Shown piece by piece: positions 1-11,786 of a stretch of DNA of 64,000 nucleotides. A model generated the notes under the pieces. The model was not told the origin of the DNA. It saw nothing but the letters and a program-made list of their open reading frames with translations, and ran no database searches. Origin of the DNA: Chaetoderma sp. LZ-2023a (Eukaryota; Mollusca; Caudofoveata; Chaetodermatida; Chaetodermatidae); contig CM067374.1 in assembly GCA_034401795.1 (NCBI GenBank), positions 130,927,270 to 130,991,269 on the forward strand, written 5' to 3'. The stretch's first letter is position 1. Every line of letters starts with the position of its first letter. The position numbers and the translations under genes are program-made.

Positions 1-105
1 GAGATTTAGATAGGGTAGGGATCGATTGATCCCAATACGGTCGAAGCGTGGGTGGGGCTTCGCTAGAGATGGGCGGCGCATTGGTGAAACAGGATTCTTC
101 AATTG
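1..105 (-). mobile_element. MITE-A, reverse, cut by window edge
   Basis: gatcgattgatccc, gtgggtggggcttcgctaga, gatgggcggcgca and a caattgg-like terminus mark the end of a reverse copy. Confidence 0.65.
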
Positions 106-264
106 GACTATCAACATTAACACATACAAATTTAATCTCTCTCCTTTGGAATGGGAACAAATCTATGAAGCCTTTGCTATTATGACGTCATGTCCAATTA
201 ATACCTCCCCAAATACACATTTGCTGTGTAGATTAATAATCGTTATAGTGCATTCGGAAATTTA

Positions 265-588
265 ATGACAATAATTCACCATACTGCTGCTGCGGCTGAT
301 GCTGCTGCTGCTGTTACTGTTGCTGCTATTGCTGTTGCTGCTGTTGCTGCTGTTGCTGCTGTTGCTGCTGCTGCTGCTGTTGAGGTTGTTGCTGCTGCTT
401 CTGTGGCTGCTGTTGCTTTGGTGCTGTTGCAGCTGCTTCTGGTGATGTGGCTGTTGCTGCTGCTACTGCTATTGCTGTTGCTGCTGCTGCTTTTGCTGCA
501 GCTACTGTTCCTGCTGACGTTGTTGCTGTTGCTGTTGCTTCCCCTGCCGCTGCCACTGCCGATGCCACTCTCGCTGCTGCGGATGACA

Positions 589-627
<39 letters not shown>

Positions 628-628
628 A
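265..628. repeat. Trinucleotide tract (TGC)n then (GAT)n
   Basis: Imperfect TGC/TGT repeat to about 585, then 13 or so GAT units. Gives spurious Ala/Leu/Gln/Asp-rich ORFs in all frames. Confidence 0.9.
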
Positions 629-2031
629 TGACGCGGCTGGAAGGAGTGGAAACGTCTTTCAGCTGCAACAAGATTTTATCAAAGCTGTTTCAAATGTACT
701 ATGTCGTTAAAATATATGCACTTCTATGTCCATTCGTCTTTAATGATCTTACGCCTGCCTCTCACCAGGCGACCATTTCCCTGGGAGTAGATGCGAGTAG
801 GTGCGAGTTGTTGAGACATTGAAATAGTTGCTATGTGGGAAATGGCCACAATCATTCACAACTGGTCGCCATCCGCAGAGTCAGTGGTGCTCGCTGAGTT
901 ATGACTGTTCAAAATTCCTGCGACCATCGGAAGCGTTCGCTCATGGTCTCAAGCTGATCTCGCAATGTGTAGGAAGGTTGATCGCATTAACCTTCTGTCC
1001 GCTAGTCGTCACATGTTAGCTCGCAAGAAATAGGTAATGCTCTCAAAATGAGCGAGTCGCAGCAATCACATCTCTCACACGTCCGTTGCAATCGATCGCC
1101 TGCGAGTATGCATATACCAATAGGTCGCAAGAGATCACTCAGTGTGAAAGGTTATTTTTGTTTATAGAGGCTATGTGGCCTTAGAAACATTGGACAACTT
1201 TAAGATGATAATGTTTGTCCAGTTAATTTTGATTTTACCAATATATCACGTAGATCTGGATTTTTCCTAAATGCTATTACTGGGCGCAAAGTTGAGAGGT
1301 TGTCTTAAATTATCCTGTAATTTATGATATTCATCTTTCAAAATTTCGGAAATTTCAACATTTTAAAGATTATATGTCAGAGTGAATGGAATTATTTCAA
1401 ATTGATCAACAAGACCTGGGTCAACATTTATGCCCCTCGGCCATTCTGTTTCTCTAAGTTTCCTTTGTTTATCAGTTTCTTCAGCGGTATTAGAGAGAGG
1501 TGGTTGTTTAATAGGTATAATTTCGAAGACCCGAGCGACTGAATGACCAGGAAGGTTAAAGTGTTCAGCGGCATGCGTGTCTTTTTAATGTGTAGGTAGA
1601 TAGGTAGCTATGTAGGTGGGCAGGTATGTAGGTAGGTAGGTAGGTTGGTAGGCAGGAAGGCCTCTGCTTAGTTTTTTAACGCGCTGGCAACGCGATGACT
1701 TCAATTTCTGTGCTAACCACGCCTACGGAGTGTACCCATTGGTTTACTTTGTTGATCATCATTTACCCGGTCGGGGATCGGGCCGTCATCCTGCAATTCA
1801 GCATAGCATCAACAACCCAGACATCTTTCCGCTGGACCACCGCACCAAGACAAGTATCTGGGTTTATCGAACCAGCTTTCACATGTCTGATATACTGATA
1901 CACTGGCGAATTTATACGAGATTCTTTTGGATGCACGCTGTATAGTGTATGCTATGCCCTCATCCAGTCTCCCTCGCAACACTGACAGTTGATAGATTGA
2001 TTGATTGATTGATTGATTAATTAATTAAATC
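629..2031. other. No gene recognised
   Basis: A (GTAG)n run lies at 1590-1660. A frame open at 1690-1945 (NHAYGVYPLVYFVDHHLP) is not assignable. A gatt tetranucleotide run is at 1990-2020. Confidence 0.5.
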
Positions 2032-2204
2032 CCGGTCATTAAATCGTAAGGACATAAAATTCGTACACCTGATGGACTATTCAATGTTCCTGATAAAGCT
2101 ATTTACATCATTAATCAAGCATTTTGATTGTGACGTCATCCTACATATGAGGTAAATAATTATGACGTCATATGCATGGGCGACAGATCAGATCGATCCA
2201 TTAT
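2032..2204 (+). mobile_element. MITE-B 3' half
   Basis: ggacataaaattcgtacacc, then gtgacgtcatcctacatatg and attatgacgtcatatgcatg. The palindrome and left end are missing. Confidence 0.55.
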
Positions 2205-2330
2205 CATAGAGAATATCCTATGCCTTTTTGCAGACCAAGAGACAGTTGTTTTTGGCACTTTGCCATTGGAATGATAGGCTCAGTTATTGATCCAGTCAGT
2301 GGTAAATTTTCAAAAGTGTCTACCCGTTAG
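2205..2330. mobile_element. D-like palindromic segment joined to MITE-B
   Basis: tatcatagagaatatcctatg, then gaatgataggctcagttat, an analogue of the D centre. It directly follows the CRE half of a MITE-B, as also at 61925 and 62320. Confidence 0.45.
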
Positions 2331-3042
2331 ATGTAAATGGTAGTTTCTCAAGACTACTACAGATGCCATTTTGGCCAGTTTGATCAGGACGAGTGTTGAA
2401 GTGGAGATTAAGATATGTACGTGGGTACAGTGGGACAGACCACAATACCATTTTATTCCTGATGCATATATATATAAATTTGCGTCTGTTCAATTTCTCT
2501 TCCAATTGCCAAAAAAGAAGAATTTATTCACTTTTGGAGGCTAAATATCCGGCCCGTCAGTCTGTCCAAATATCTGCCACAGGGGCGGGTTGAGTTAGAG
2601 CAGACTCGGACTAGGGGTGATGGGGGTGATACACCTGTGGGAGTCTTTCGAAGACTGTATTATAACCAACCTATTGGTAGGTGGTGACGTGCACGTGAAC
2701 GTTCGTGCGCGCGTCCGTGTGTATGTACTTGAGTGCATGCGATCTCACGTTTCAATATTAAACCCCTAATTCTACCAGTTTCTAAACTTTACGTCTCTAA
2801 TTGTACAATTTTACTTTATATATACCAAACCTGTCTGTAGCGGAGACTTACTTTTAGGGCCACGAGACGGTGTTTCCTTAAGACCGGTGGCCAATAGATC
2901 ACCCGCCCTAAAACGAACTTGTAGCCCCAAAAGCCATTTCATATGTGACCCGACGTATATTAACTCACCTTATGGTTTTTTTCTGTTGAAACACCATCAT
3001 GTGCCTGCTGGTACCTTTAAATGGTCCGCGGCGCAATGTCAG

Positions 3043-3122
<80 letters not shown>
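3043..3122. repeat. (TA)n, about 40 units
   Basis: Perfect dinucleotide run; a self-complementary, replication-unstable tract. Confidence 0.95.
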
Positions 3123-3125
<3 letters not shown>

Positions 3126-3154
3126 GGTTTTATTGTGGTTTATAACAGTTTAGT

Positions 3155-3425
3155 TAAGGTGGTGGTGGTGGCGGTGGCGATGGCGGTGGCTGTTCTGGTG
3201 GCGGTTCTGGTGGTGGTGATGTTGGTGGTGGTGGCGGTGGCGGCGGTGATGGGATTGGTGGTGGTGGTGGCGATGTTGGTGGGGTTGGGTGGGGTCGGGC
3301 TGGGGGATCGCGGTCGTGTTGGCGGGGGGGAGGGCGGGGGCGGTGGCCATTGCGATGGTGGTTGTGGGGGCGGTGGTTGCAGCGGTGGTGATGGCGGTGG
3401 TGATGGCGGTGGTGGTGGTGGTAGT
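3155..3425. repeat. GGT/GGC-rich purine-pyrimidine biased tract
   Basis: Imperfect (GGTGGC)n with G runs that could form G-quadruplexes on the + strand. Confidence 0.85.
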
Positions 3426-3429
3426 ATAT

Positions 3430-4224
3430 GATATTTATCCGTGATGTCAATAACCATAGCGTGTATTTTTGGATTATATCTACCGGTTCATAGATTGCAA
3501 TTGTCGGCCTATAACATCTGATACCGCCATTCTTGACCTCAAATCATGTTTAAGCTATTTAACATATTTTTACAAAAGATTCACACATGCGTGACGAGAA
3601 TGTTAACATGAGCACTGGCCCGGTGGGACAATCACACTGAATCTTATACCATTATTAACAAACGTTATCAACAGACATACTATAGCCATTTGATAGCAAG
3701 GTTCAAGAGCTACGAGTTTACACCAAATGTTACTAACATATTTCCTGCCGCTATGAACGATTTGAGTGTACCATCGTCCAAACTCATGGACCTGAGAGGT
3801 GGTAGGAGAGTGGGGCGGAGGTAAAAATATATGAACATTCTTTCACCCACCAGCATATAAGTAAAATCTTTCAAGGATTACATTCTCTATATAAATAATA
3901 CAGTACAGCACGTAAAATGGTTAATAAGTTTTCAAAGCAAAAATAGAAATATATTATTCGGTACAGTTTTGAACACGATAGCAGAAAGGTTCTGTTGAAT
4001 ATTTTGAACATAACTGAATCGAAAGACGTTGTGGGGACATATAGGGGAGTGGCAGAATCCCAAAATGTGACAATGACAGGCAAAGTTTAGTGCAGTATGC
4101 ACGTGCATGGCGTGTCATCCATGCTAGTTGCATTATATAGTTCATTACGTACATTGATACGCTCGATGACATCTGTTTCTGCAGTTTGGTCATATTGGGG
4201 TAAAAAATTGTACCATTGGCCCAC
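3430..4224. other. No gene; worn MITE-like segment
   Basis: ttctgttgaatattttgaac and cgaaagac.ttg around 3985-4040 also occur at 30045-30085; otherwise nothing recognised. Confidence 0.4.
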
Positions 4225-4608
4225 CAATGGACCATTCCAGTTTTAGCTATGCCCCGCCAATTTCTATCTAGGCTCCACCCACATCTTCCTGGTATTGGGA
4301 TCGATCGAGCTCTGAAATATCTAACCATGAATTTCCAGAAAACTATGCCGGTAAGCTGTTAAATATTTTGAAACTAATTTGAATGTGAGCTGTTGCTTCC
4401 ATATGAAGTCAAATTCGTTTCAAAATATTCAACAGAATGTTTATTAAAAAGAAGAGACACACAATTCGTACATCGTGTCGGACTATTAAGCACTAAAGAC
4501 GGACTATTTCGAATCATTCATGACGCCATGATTATGACATCATCCTACACATCACTTAATTGATTATGACGTCATATGATGGATGATTAAACTTGGAAAC
4601 GTCCATTG
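4225..4608 (+). mobile_element. MITE-A, full length
   Basis: caatggaccattccagtttt to aaacttggaaacgtccattg, an inverted terminal pair. It has gatcgatcgagc, a shortened central palindrome, and two CRE-type sites in the right half. Confidence 0.8.
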
Positions 4609-4679
4609 CTGTTAGTTTGAAACAAAATTTGGAAAATATATCCCCAGTGACAATATCTAGCAGAAGGGTGAACATTATG

Positions 4680-5535
4680 GGAATACATCCTAAAAAATTA
4701 GAGTTATTACCCTTGCAGATTTCTGCTGTATTGAATCCTATGGGATTTTAAAAGTATTGGATCCTATGAGAAATACATTTGTGGGTCAATTACTTATTCT
4801 TCTATGTAATAATTCTAAACTCTGGGTTATATTTGTTATTAGCAATACATTTCACCCGGGTGAGAATCGTGTTAAACTGTTGATATATTGCAGCGTTACC
4901 TCCCCTTATTTATTTAGAGTAGTCCTATTGAGGACTATGAGAAGAATGGAAAATAATTTGTTTATTTCTTTATACATTTGGACTAAACTTGGTGGGTGGG
5001 CACCTTGGAATTGAGGCTACCAGCCAGATACAAATGAGGTCAGTTTGATCAGTAGGTCAGTTTGATAAAGTAATAATAAAGATATGACAAAAGTCATATC
5101 TGATTATTTTACTATTGGATCCAATTGGGAAATATAGCTTTGACCTATGTTCTCCACAAACTAGGGCAAGCTGCCCTAGTTTATAAAGAGCTAGTAACTT
5201 TTATTCAGAGATGCTCACCCACCAAGTTTGGTTTACATATAATATTAAACATCAAAATTACTATCCTTTTCGGATTATTTCCATAGACCTCAATGTCTGA
5301 AATAAGGGGCTGTAACTCTATAACATCTTGACAATTAACACGAGTCTCATTCACCTGATACATACTGCCGATATCAACAATCTCCAACAGTTTAGAATTA
5401 ATATATTGAACAATAAGAACACGAGCCAGAAAATTAATTTTCCATAGGATACAATACGTTAAAAATCCCATAGGTTTCAATACAGTGAAAATGTGCAAGG
5501 ATCATAACTTTTTAGGATCTATTCACATCATTTTC
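4680..5535. mobile_element. Element F: foldback repeat with ~330-bp arms
   Basis: Left arm 4680-5005 and right arm 5207-5535 are inverted copies: ttgaa.cctatgggattt, aattctaaact, and aaacttggtgggtg.gca are shared. The 200-bp interior holds two small palindromes, atatgacaaaagtcatat and actagggcaagctgccctag. No coding sequence. Confidence 0.7.
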
Positions 5536-6330
5536 ATGCTTCTAATAGATAATGTCCCTTGGTACATATTTCCCAAGTTTAGTTTTAAACCATCAAGAAA
5601 TGGCGAGACGTGCTACTATTGGTGATGAACACTGCTGGAGAATGGATTGCTATGACCTAATTTCGATCACCAACTAACCCCAGGGCAGTAACAAAGGTGT
5701 ACTGATGTTCCTAGTGGCCCATATAATGCAACTAACATGAATGACACATTGTATTAAATTAAGGAATCTTTCTGAATTCTGAAATACGTTTTTATTTTTT
5801 TTGGCAAATATCTTAAATTATTTCTTAGATATACAACTGTACTATACTGTAACTCTATCTGGATGATTCTCGGCTGCTCGTGTGACCAGGTAATATAGCG
5901 CATCTGGCTAAGCAGAGTATAGGTAATCTGGCTGGTGAGATCTGATGTAATACACGCGGAAATGCCGGCGAATTACAAGAATAGGAGGGTTACCTCCCCT
6001 GACAGTGATGCATAGGGGAAATATTTAATGGAACGATATTTCTAAAAATAACTAAGTCGCTGGATCGAGGACATTTTGGTAAAATTAAATTTAGTTTTTA
6101 ATTAGGCCTACAATTTGTTATAGTACGGTAACAAAAGGCAATCTGGGAATCTGCTAGATAATTAATTATTACTATATATTTGTGAATCGTAAGTTGGGTG
6201 GGTTAGATAGATTGTGATATGTTTAGACTGGATTCATTAGGTTGATTCTGATGCTTAAGGTTTCCATAAATTGATAAGATATGCGGATCTTAAATAGGCC
6301 TAAATGGCGGGCTATTTGTTAATTTGGCAC
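5536..6330. other. Nothing recognised
   Basis: AT-rich, no coding frame, no repeat with another part of the window that I could see. Confidence 0.4.
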
Positions 6331-6446
6331 TTTAACCCTTTAATGACTAAATTTAGTCAAGAATATTAAAATATTTATTTATTGATTGTCAACTTGCAGG
6401 CCAATAGAAGACTATTTTTGAAAATTTACCACTGGAATCACTGGCA
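6331..6446. mobile_element. Palindromic MITE D, half copy
   Basis: Begins ttaaccctttaatgactaaa and runs to the central ctggaatcactggca, then stops. The second half is missing. Confidence 0.5.
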
Positions 6447-6499
6447 GTCCTCACCGGAAGATTTTTGAAATCTTACATTCTGAGATGGCAACTCCTACA

Positions 6500-6575
6500 T
6501 TTTGGGGTTGGGTGCGGTTGGGCGGGTGGGTGGTGGTGGTGGTGCGTATGGGTGCGCGCACGCGCGTGTGTGCGT
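6500..6575. repeat. GGT/GT-rich tract
   Basis: ggttgggtgcggttgggcgg followed by (GT)(GC) alternation. Confidence 0.7.
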
Positions 6576-6817
6576 GTTAAATATGGAATTTCCAGTTTAA
6601 TTCCTCGAAAAGTGGGGTTGGGTTGGGTGCAATTGCCCTTGTCCCACCCGTCCTACATCTATGCTGCATTGCTAAAACTAAAGGATACGTGTGTGAGATT
6701 TTTGTTTTTGAGCTGATGTCCATTTTACAATATACCTTATATGAAACCTTTGGTTGATTTCACACAAATGAGTGTATGATTACTCTATTCTACGGATTTA
6801 GTAGTAGAAACATCTTA

Positions 6818-6990
6818 CTGCTGCAATCGGTCCATCTTCGCTTTTGACCACTGCGTCTTGTCTTCAGCTAAAACATTTAGCTTCCTCAGGTCCATTCTTG
6901 ACTTGAGTGTACGGAGTCCTGCTTTCTTGAAGTCACCTCTCAGTACGCTTAACAGATTTGTGCAATGACGCTCCTCTCCTAGCTTTCACA
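6818..6990 (-). mobile_element. 3' end fragment of the 25.8-27.2 kb LINE family
   Basis: The reverse complement matches 27010-27180: the runs encoding GDLKKAG and SRMDLRKLS, and the following Ala-Glu-Asp-Lys-Thr-Gln stretch, are recognisable. Only the last part of the ORF is present. Confidence 0.65.
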
Positions 6991-7375
6991 CATAACTTCC
7001 AATAAATGAAAAAATATTATACGTTAGCTTATATATAAAGTTTTATCAAAGTTTACATTGAATGTTTAGTCCTACGATTGCATATCCCGTTTAATGAAAT
7101 CTTATTTGCGTCGAAATACGTGTAGTTTGTGTAGAGAGAAGGTTCCTCGCACAATTTCCACCCCACCTTAAAGTCTGGCGCTGTGGGCAGTGTTAGTTCG
7201 CCTCTGCCTTGCGCAGACGCTGTATTTATGATCCACATCCTTTATCAATTTATGAGAACTCTAACTCGTGACTACCGGTATCATTAACAGGTATATGCCC
7301 GCCATCACTGTGCGCGTTTCATGAAGATAGTGGCACACATACACCGATGTTTGAAGGTAGGTTCATGCATGCACT
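6991..7375. other. Nothing recognised
   Basis: No convincing ORF or repeat. Confidence 0.35.
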
Positions 7376-7455
7376 CAAACTCACACATACAAACACACAC
7401 GCACCCACCCAGACCCACATACACACACGCGCGCTCGTGCCCGCGCACGCGCATA
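7376..7455. repeat. (AC)n/(GC) alternating tract
   Basis: Imperfect CA and CACG units, potential Z-DNA. Confidence 0.75.
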
Positions 7456-7664
7456 CATAGCCTACCGTAGAAGGGAACTTGACCAATCTAATTAATTAGT
7501 CAACGTTCTTGATCTAGATAACTATGATAATAGTGCTAAGCACATAGGAGGAGGTATCCGTCTTACTGAGAGCAAAACACGCTTAGTCAAAATTTTCATA
7601 CATAATTATGTTAATCACGTGACGTCATGGACCGCGACCTAGACAATAGACGGATCCATTTCTA

Positions 7665-8976
7665 CCTCTGCCACGCACATTTCTAGCTATTTCACGCACA
7701 TTTTAGCTATTCCACGCACATTTCTAGCTATTCCACGAACATTTCTGGCTATGCCTCGCGCATTTCTAGCTATTCCACCGCATACACACATTTCTAACTA
7801 CGCTACACACAATTCTAGCCATGCCATACGCATTTCTAGCTATGCCACGCACATTTCTAACTATGTCACGTAAATTTCCTGCTATGCCCCGCACTTTTCT
7901 AGCTATGCCACACACAATATCTAGCTATGCCATACGCATTTCTAGCTATGCCACGCACATTTCTAGCTATGCCATGTACATGTCTTGCTATGCCCCGCGC
8001 TTTTCTAGCTATGCCACCGCCGCACACGCACATTTCTAGCTAAGCCATGCATATTTCTAGCTATACCACACACATTTCTAGCTATGCCACCGCCGCACAC
8101 GCACATTTCTAGCTAAGCCATGCATATTTCTAGCTATACCACACACATTTCTAGCTATGCCACGCACATTTCTAGCTATGCCACGCACATTTCTAGCTAT
8201 GCCACGCATATTTCTAGCTTTTCCACACACATTTCTAGATGTGCACACCCATTTCTAGCCACGACACGCACGTTTCTTGCCATGTAACACACATCTCTAG
8301 CTATGCCACGTACATTTCTAGATGTGCACGCACATTCCTAGCTATGACACGCATATTTCTAGCGATACCATGCACATTTCTAGCTATGCCGCGCCCATTT
8401 CTAGCTATGCCGTGCCCATTTCTAGCTATGCCCCACCCATTTCTAGCTATATCCCGCCCGTTTCTAGCTATGTCCCGCCCATTTCTAGTTATTCTCCGCC
8501 AATTTCTCGCTATGTCCCGCACATTTCTAGCTATGCCACACACATTTCCAGCTATGCGCCACACATGTATTGCTATGTCACGCACATTTCTAGCTATGCC
8601 CCGCACATTTCTAGATATGCTCCACGAATTTCTAGCCATGCCCACGCATTTCTAGCTATGCCCCGCCTATTTCCCGCTATGCCCCGCACATGTATAACTA
8701 TGCCACGCACATTTCTAGCTATGCCACGCACATTTCTAGCTATGCCACGCACATTTCTATCTATGCCACGCACATTTCTAGATATGCCCCGCACATTTGT
8801 AGCTATGCCACGCACATTTCTATCTATGCCACGCACATTTCTAGATATGCCCCGCACATTTGTAGCTATGCCACGCACATTTCTAGCTATGCCACGCACA
8901 TGTGTAGCTATACCACGTACATTTCTTTCTATGCCACGCACATTTCTAGATATGCCACGCATATTTCTATCTATGC
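7665..8976 (+). repeat. 21-bp minisatellite (about 60 units)
   Basis: Unit close to cacatttctagctatgccac plus g. Because 21 is a multiple of 3, all frames give long heptad-like ORFs (ISSYATH, TFLAMPR) that are not genes. Confidence 0.9.
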
Positions 8977-9320
8977 TCAACGGACGTTTTGTGCGCTTTG
9001 GAATCGATTTGAAACTTTGAAACCTGAATTCCCAGAATAAAATAATTAAGGTGCCTATACAGGCGATCTGTTTAATATTGTGAAACTAATTTGACTGAGT
9101 ATTGTTGCTATACCTACGCCAGCAACAGCACCCAGTCATATTAATTTTAAAATGTTCGACCGAATGTGTATTAAATAGTAAAGACATACAATTCGTATAC
9201 TTTACCGACCTTTCAATTTTGATGAAGGAACTATAGAGACGTCACTGCGTATTGTCACCCCAGCCTACATATGACGTAATTTAATTTGACTTCATTTACT
9301 TAAATGACAGATCGGATCCT
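7665..9320 (+). mobile_element. MITE-B with hugely expanded internal 21-bp minisatellite
   Basis: Starts ggatccatttctac and ends cagatcggatcctt. After the minisatellite come ggaatcgatttgaaac, the central palindrome (9070-9170), aaagacatacaattcgta and a CRE half, in the same order as ordinary MITE-A/B. The element has grown to about 1.65 kb. Confidence 0.7.
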
Positions 9321-9985
9321 TCTTTTGACTACTTGCCCTTTTTGTAGCTGGCGGGTCACTTACACGATGATGGCATGCGGTTCAACGTTAAAAGGATATA
9401 CCATCGAGTTAGATATCCGTAGAGGTAGAGCGCTTCTGAGCATACCTTCACTATGGCACGCGTTGTTCTGACCGCCGTTGACTGAGCTCAAGTGCGCGCG
9501 GTCGTGTATCGCCATAGCTATCTCATAAGCTTAGAGGGGAAGTGTGCATACCTTCAATATTGGGACAGTTGTCCCGGCTGCCGGTGACCTGAGTTCAGTA
9601 AAATGCAACTACTATTGTTAAAAAACACAGCTCGATTGTGAGTGCAAGAGCGAGCGGGAAGGCGATAGTTACTGAATGGTGGCCCAGAGTTGACACGCAG
9701 TAAATATATGCGTCTGTTTGGAATTTATTTAATTTTGAATTTTAGTTCACATTTTATTCGTGTTTATGCCAAAACTGACATAAATTCCATACAAATGCAT
9801 ATTTCCTGCAAGGGATGTCTGAGCCACCATACGCTATCTATCTCCCTCGCATTCGCGAGCGGGTGCTCTCAATCGCGATCGCGCTATGGTGTGTTTCAGG
9901 ATTACCCTAATCTTGGCTCTGGGGCTGTGGGATTTTACTCTATATCTGTCAAGGTTTTCGTAATTTGCTCAGTTCCCCTCCGTAA
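9321..9985. other. Nothing recognised
   Basis: Contains two short similar stretches (gagcataccttcactatgg and gtgcataccttcaatattgg, about 100 bp apart). No gene. Confidence 0.4.
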
Positions 9986-10319
9986 AAATTGCTTGAATTG
10001 ATTAAAATCGTATACTTTCAGAGTCTTACATTATGTACCTCAATGTAACGAATCGAAATAAATCTTATCATAATATGATTTCATTATGTATAAATTAATA
10101 TAATGTAGTCTATTTAAGTTGTGAAATTGACTTAGAGACACGAGTAATTAATTCAACTTGGCAATGAAATTAAAAAAAAATAATTTGTAACGAATTATAT
10201 CATCATATGTTAAGATTTATTTCGCTTTATTACATCGAGGTACACAAATGAAGGCTCTAAAAGTAGACAATTTAAACACTTTTATTTTCACGCATTCTGG
10301 TGTGAATATGCACCTTTAA
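9986..10319. mobile_element. AT-rich palindromic MITE E, copy 1 (left end lost)
   Basis: Inverted arms around cgaaataaatcttatcataatatg and catatgttaagatttatttcg. It ends attctggtgtgaatatgcac ctttaa, matching the 25.2-kb copy. The left terminus is missing. Confidence 0.55.
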
Positions 10320-10380
10320 TGACGTTAATTAATGGCGCAAACCATTTCACCGATAGAAACAGAGTGTCTCAATTTAATGA

Positions 10381-10479
10381 GAACTAATCAGGAAAGCTGT
10401 TACATATTTTTCAAATAATTCGATTGGAACTTGTTGCTACTTTAGACAGCAATAGATTAGTTTCAAAATATTTAACAGA
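10381..10479. repeat. MITE-A central palindrome remnant
   Basis: aggaaagctgttacatattt, ttgttgctac.tta.acagcaa and ttagtttcaaaatatttaac are the core; no termini. A GATA tetranucleotide run follows. Confidence 0.5.
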
Positions 10480-10879
10480 TAGATAGATAGATAGATCGAT
10501 GGTATTATTCACACAATAGGCTATTTGACCCTTGAGTGCAAATGGTTACGCATAACGTGATATGGCGGACAAATCAACTAAGTGCATTACAATTGCAAGA
10601 ACACATTCGGTCTCATATTTTATATGTTATTAAATCAGTAATGTTCGCAGACTAATTTGATTCATATACATCTGAACCACCGCGCCAGCCGTGGATCCAT
10701 CAATGAACCACGGGTCGATTTCCTTAGCAGACAAAGGGACACCTAGGTATTTGGGGCTACATTATCAAATGCTCAGGTGTGCTGTCCGCAGAAATCGACC
10801 GTAGTCCATCAACAGACCGAGGGTGGTCACACGATAGCCCGGTTTGCAACTAAGATACTGATAAGCGAAAACAATGTCA

Positions 10880-11032
10880 TCACGCACACGCGCACGCACG
10901 CACGCGCGCACATACACACACGCACGCACGCACGCACGCTCGCACACACATACATACACACTCGCTCTCTCTCTCTCTCTCTATCTCTCCGTCTCTCCTT
11001 CGTTCCTTCTCTCTCTCTCTCTCACCCACACT
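10880..11032. repeat. (ACGC)n then (CT)n
   Basis: Cacgcacg tetranucleotide run followed by ctctct runs. Confidence 0.9.
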
Positions 11033-11497
11033 CAGACAGAAGTATAATGCCATTTCCAATATGATAAAAACCCTTCGTTTCCAAATATGTTAAGTCGAAA
11101 GGGAAACGAAGAGTGGGATCCGGTCTAAGTATATAAACCACTCAAGGTCAACACTCCTCGCTTTCGAAATAGCGGGTCGAAAGAAAAGCAGGGAGTGAGA
11201 CCAGGATGCACGCGCTCACACAATCACCTAAACAAAGTCATGCCTAGAAATTTAAAAAATTGAATTTTGAAACGTTGATTCGTTTCTTTCACGTCGAGCA
11301 AGTCCTTCCAGTGATAAACCATCAGAAAAGTACCGCATTCTCCAACGTGACGGGGATGGTTTGACTGACTCCCTCATGTAATGGCATGAGGGCATTAGTT
11401 TAGCATTTATTTTAATAAATAACTTTCTTGGTTCCTCTTATCCACTTACTAATGCTCATGTCCATATACGGTCACGCGTTCTCGTGGTCATCCACAT

Positions 11498-11612
11498 ACA
11501 CACGCACGCACGCACACGCATGCACACACGCACGTACGTACATACGTACGCACTCGCGCACACGCGCACACGCACGCACGCACGCACACACGTACGCACG
11601 CACGCTTACATA
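11498..11612. repeat. (ACGC)n
   Basis: Imperfect cgcacgcacaca units. Confidence 0.9.
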
Positions 11613-11786
11613 CATATCCTAACGGTAGTTAACTCTATTAGTCCGGTCAATGTAAGAAAAAATATATGTGCCCCCCCCGCGAAATTGCAACAGAATTTCT
11701 GTCAATAGATTTATGGAGAAGAAGCAATGGCATATTACCAAAAAAAAAATCTAGCCAAGTTTGAAGGTGGGAGATATATAACTATA

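Noticed and set aside
265..822. 185-codon ORF rich in Ala and Leu
   Set aside because: Translation of TGC/GAT trinucleotide tracts, open in several frames.
3021..3457. Gly/Val-rich and His/Pro-rich ORFs
   Set aside because: TA and GGT/GGC repeats only.
7665..8976. CRISPR array
   Set aside because: Units are tandem without unique spacers, and the sequence is animal DNA.
7821..9040. Long ORFs with repeated ISSYATH or TFLAMPR heptads on both strands
   Set aside because: They are readings of a 21-bp minisatellite; every frame is open because 21 is a multiple of 3.
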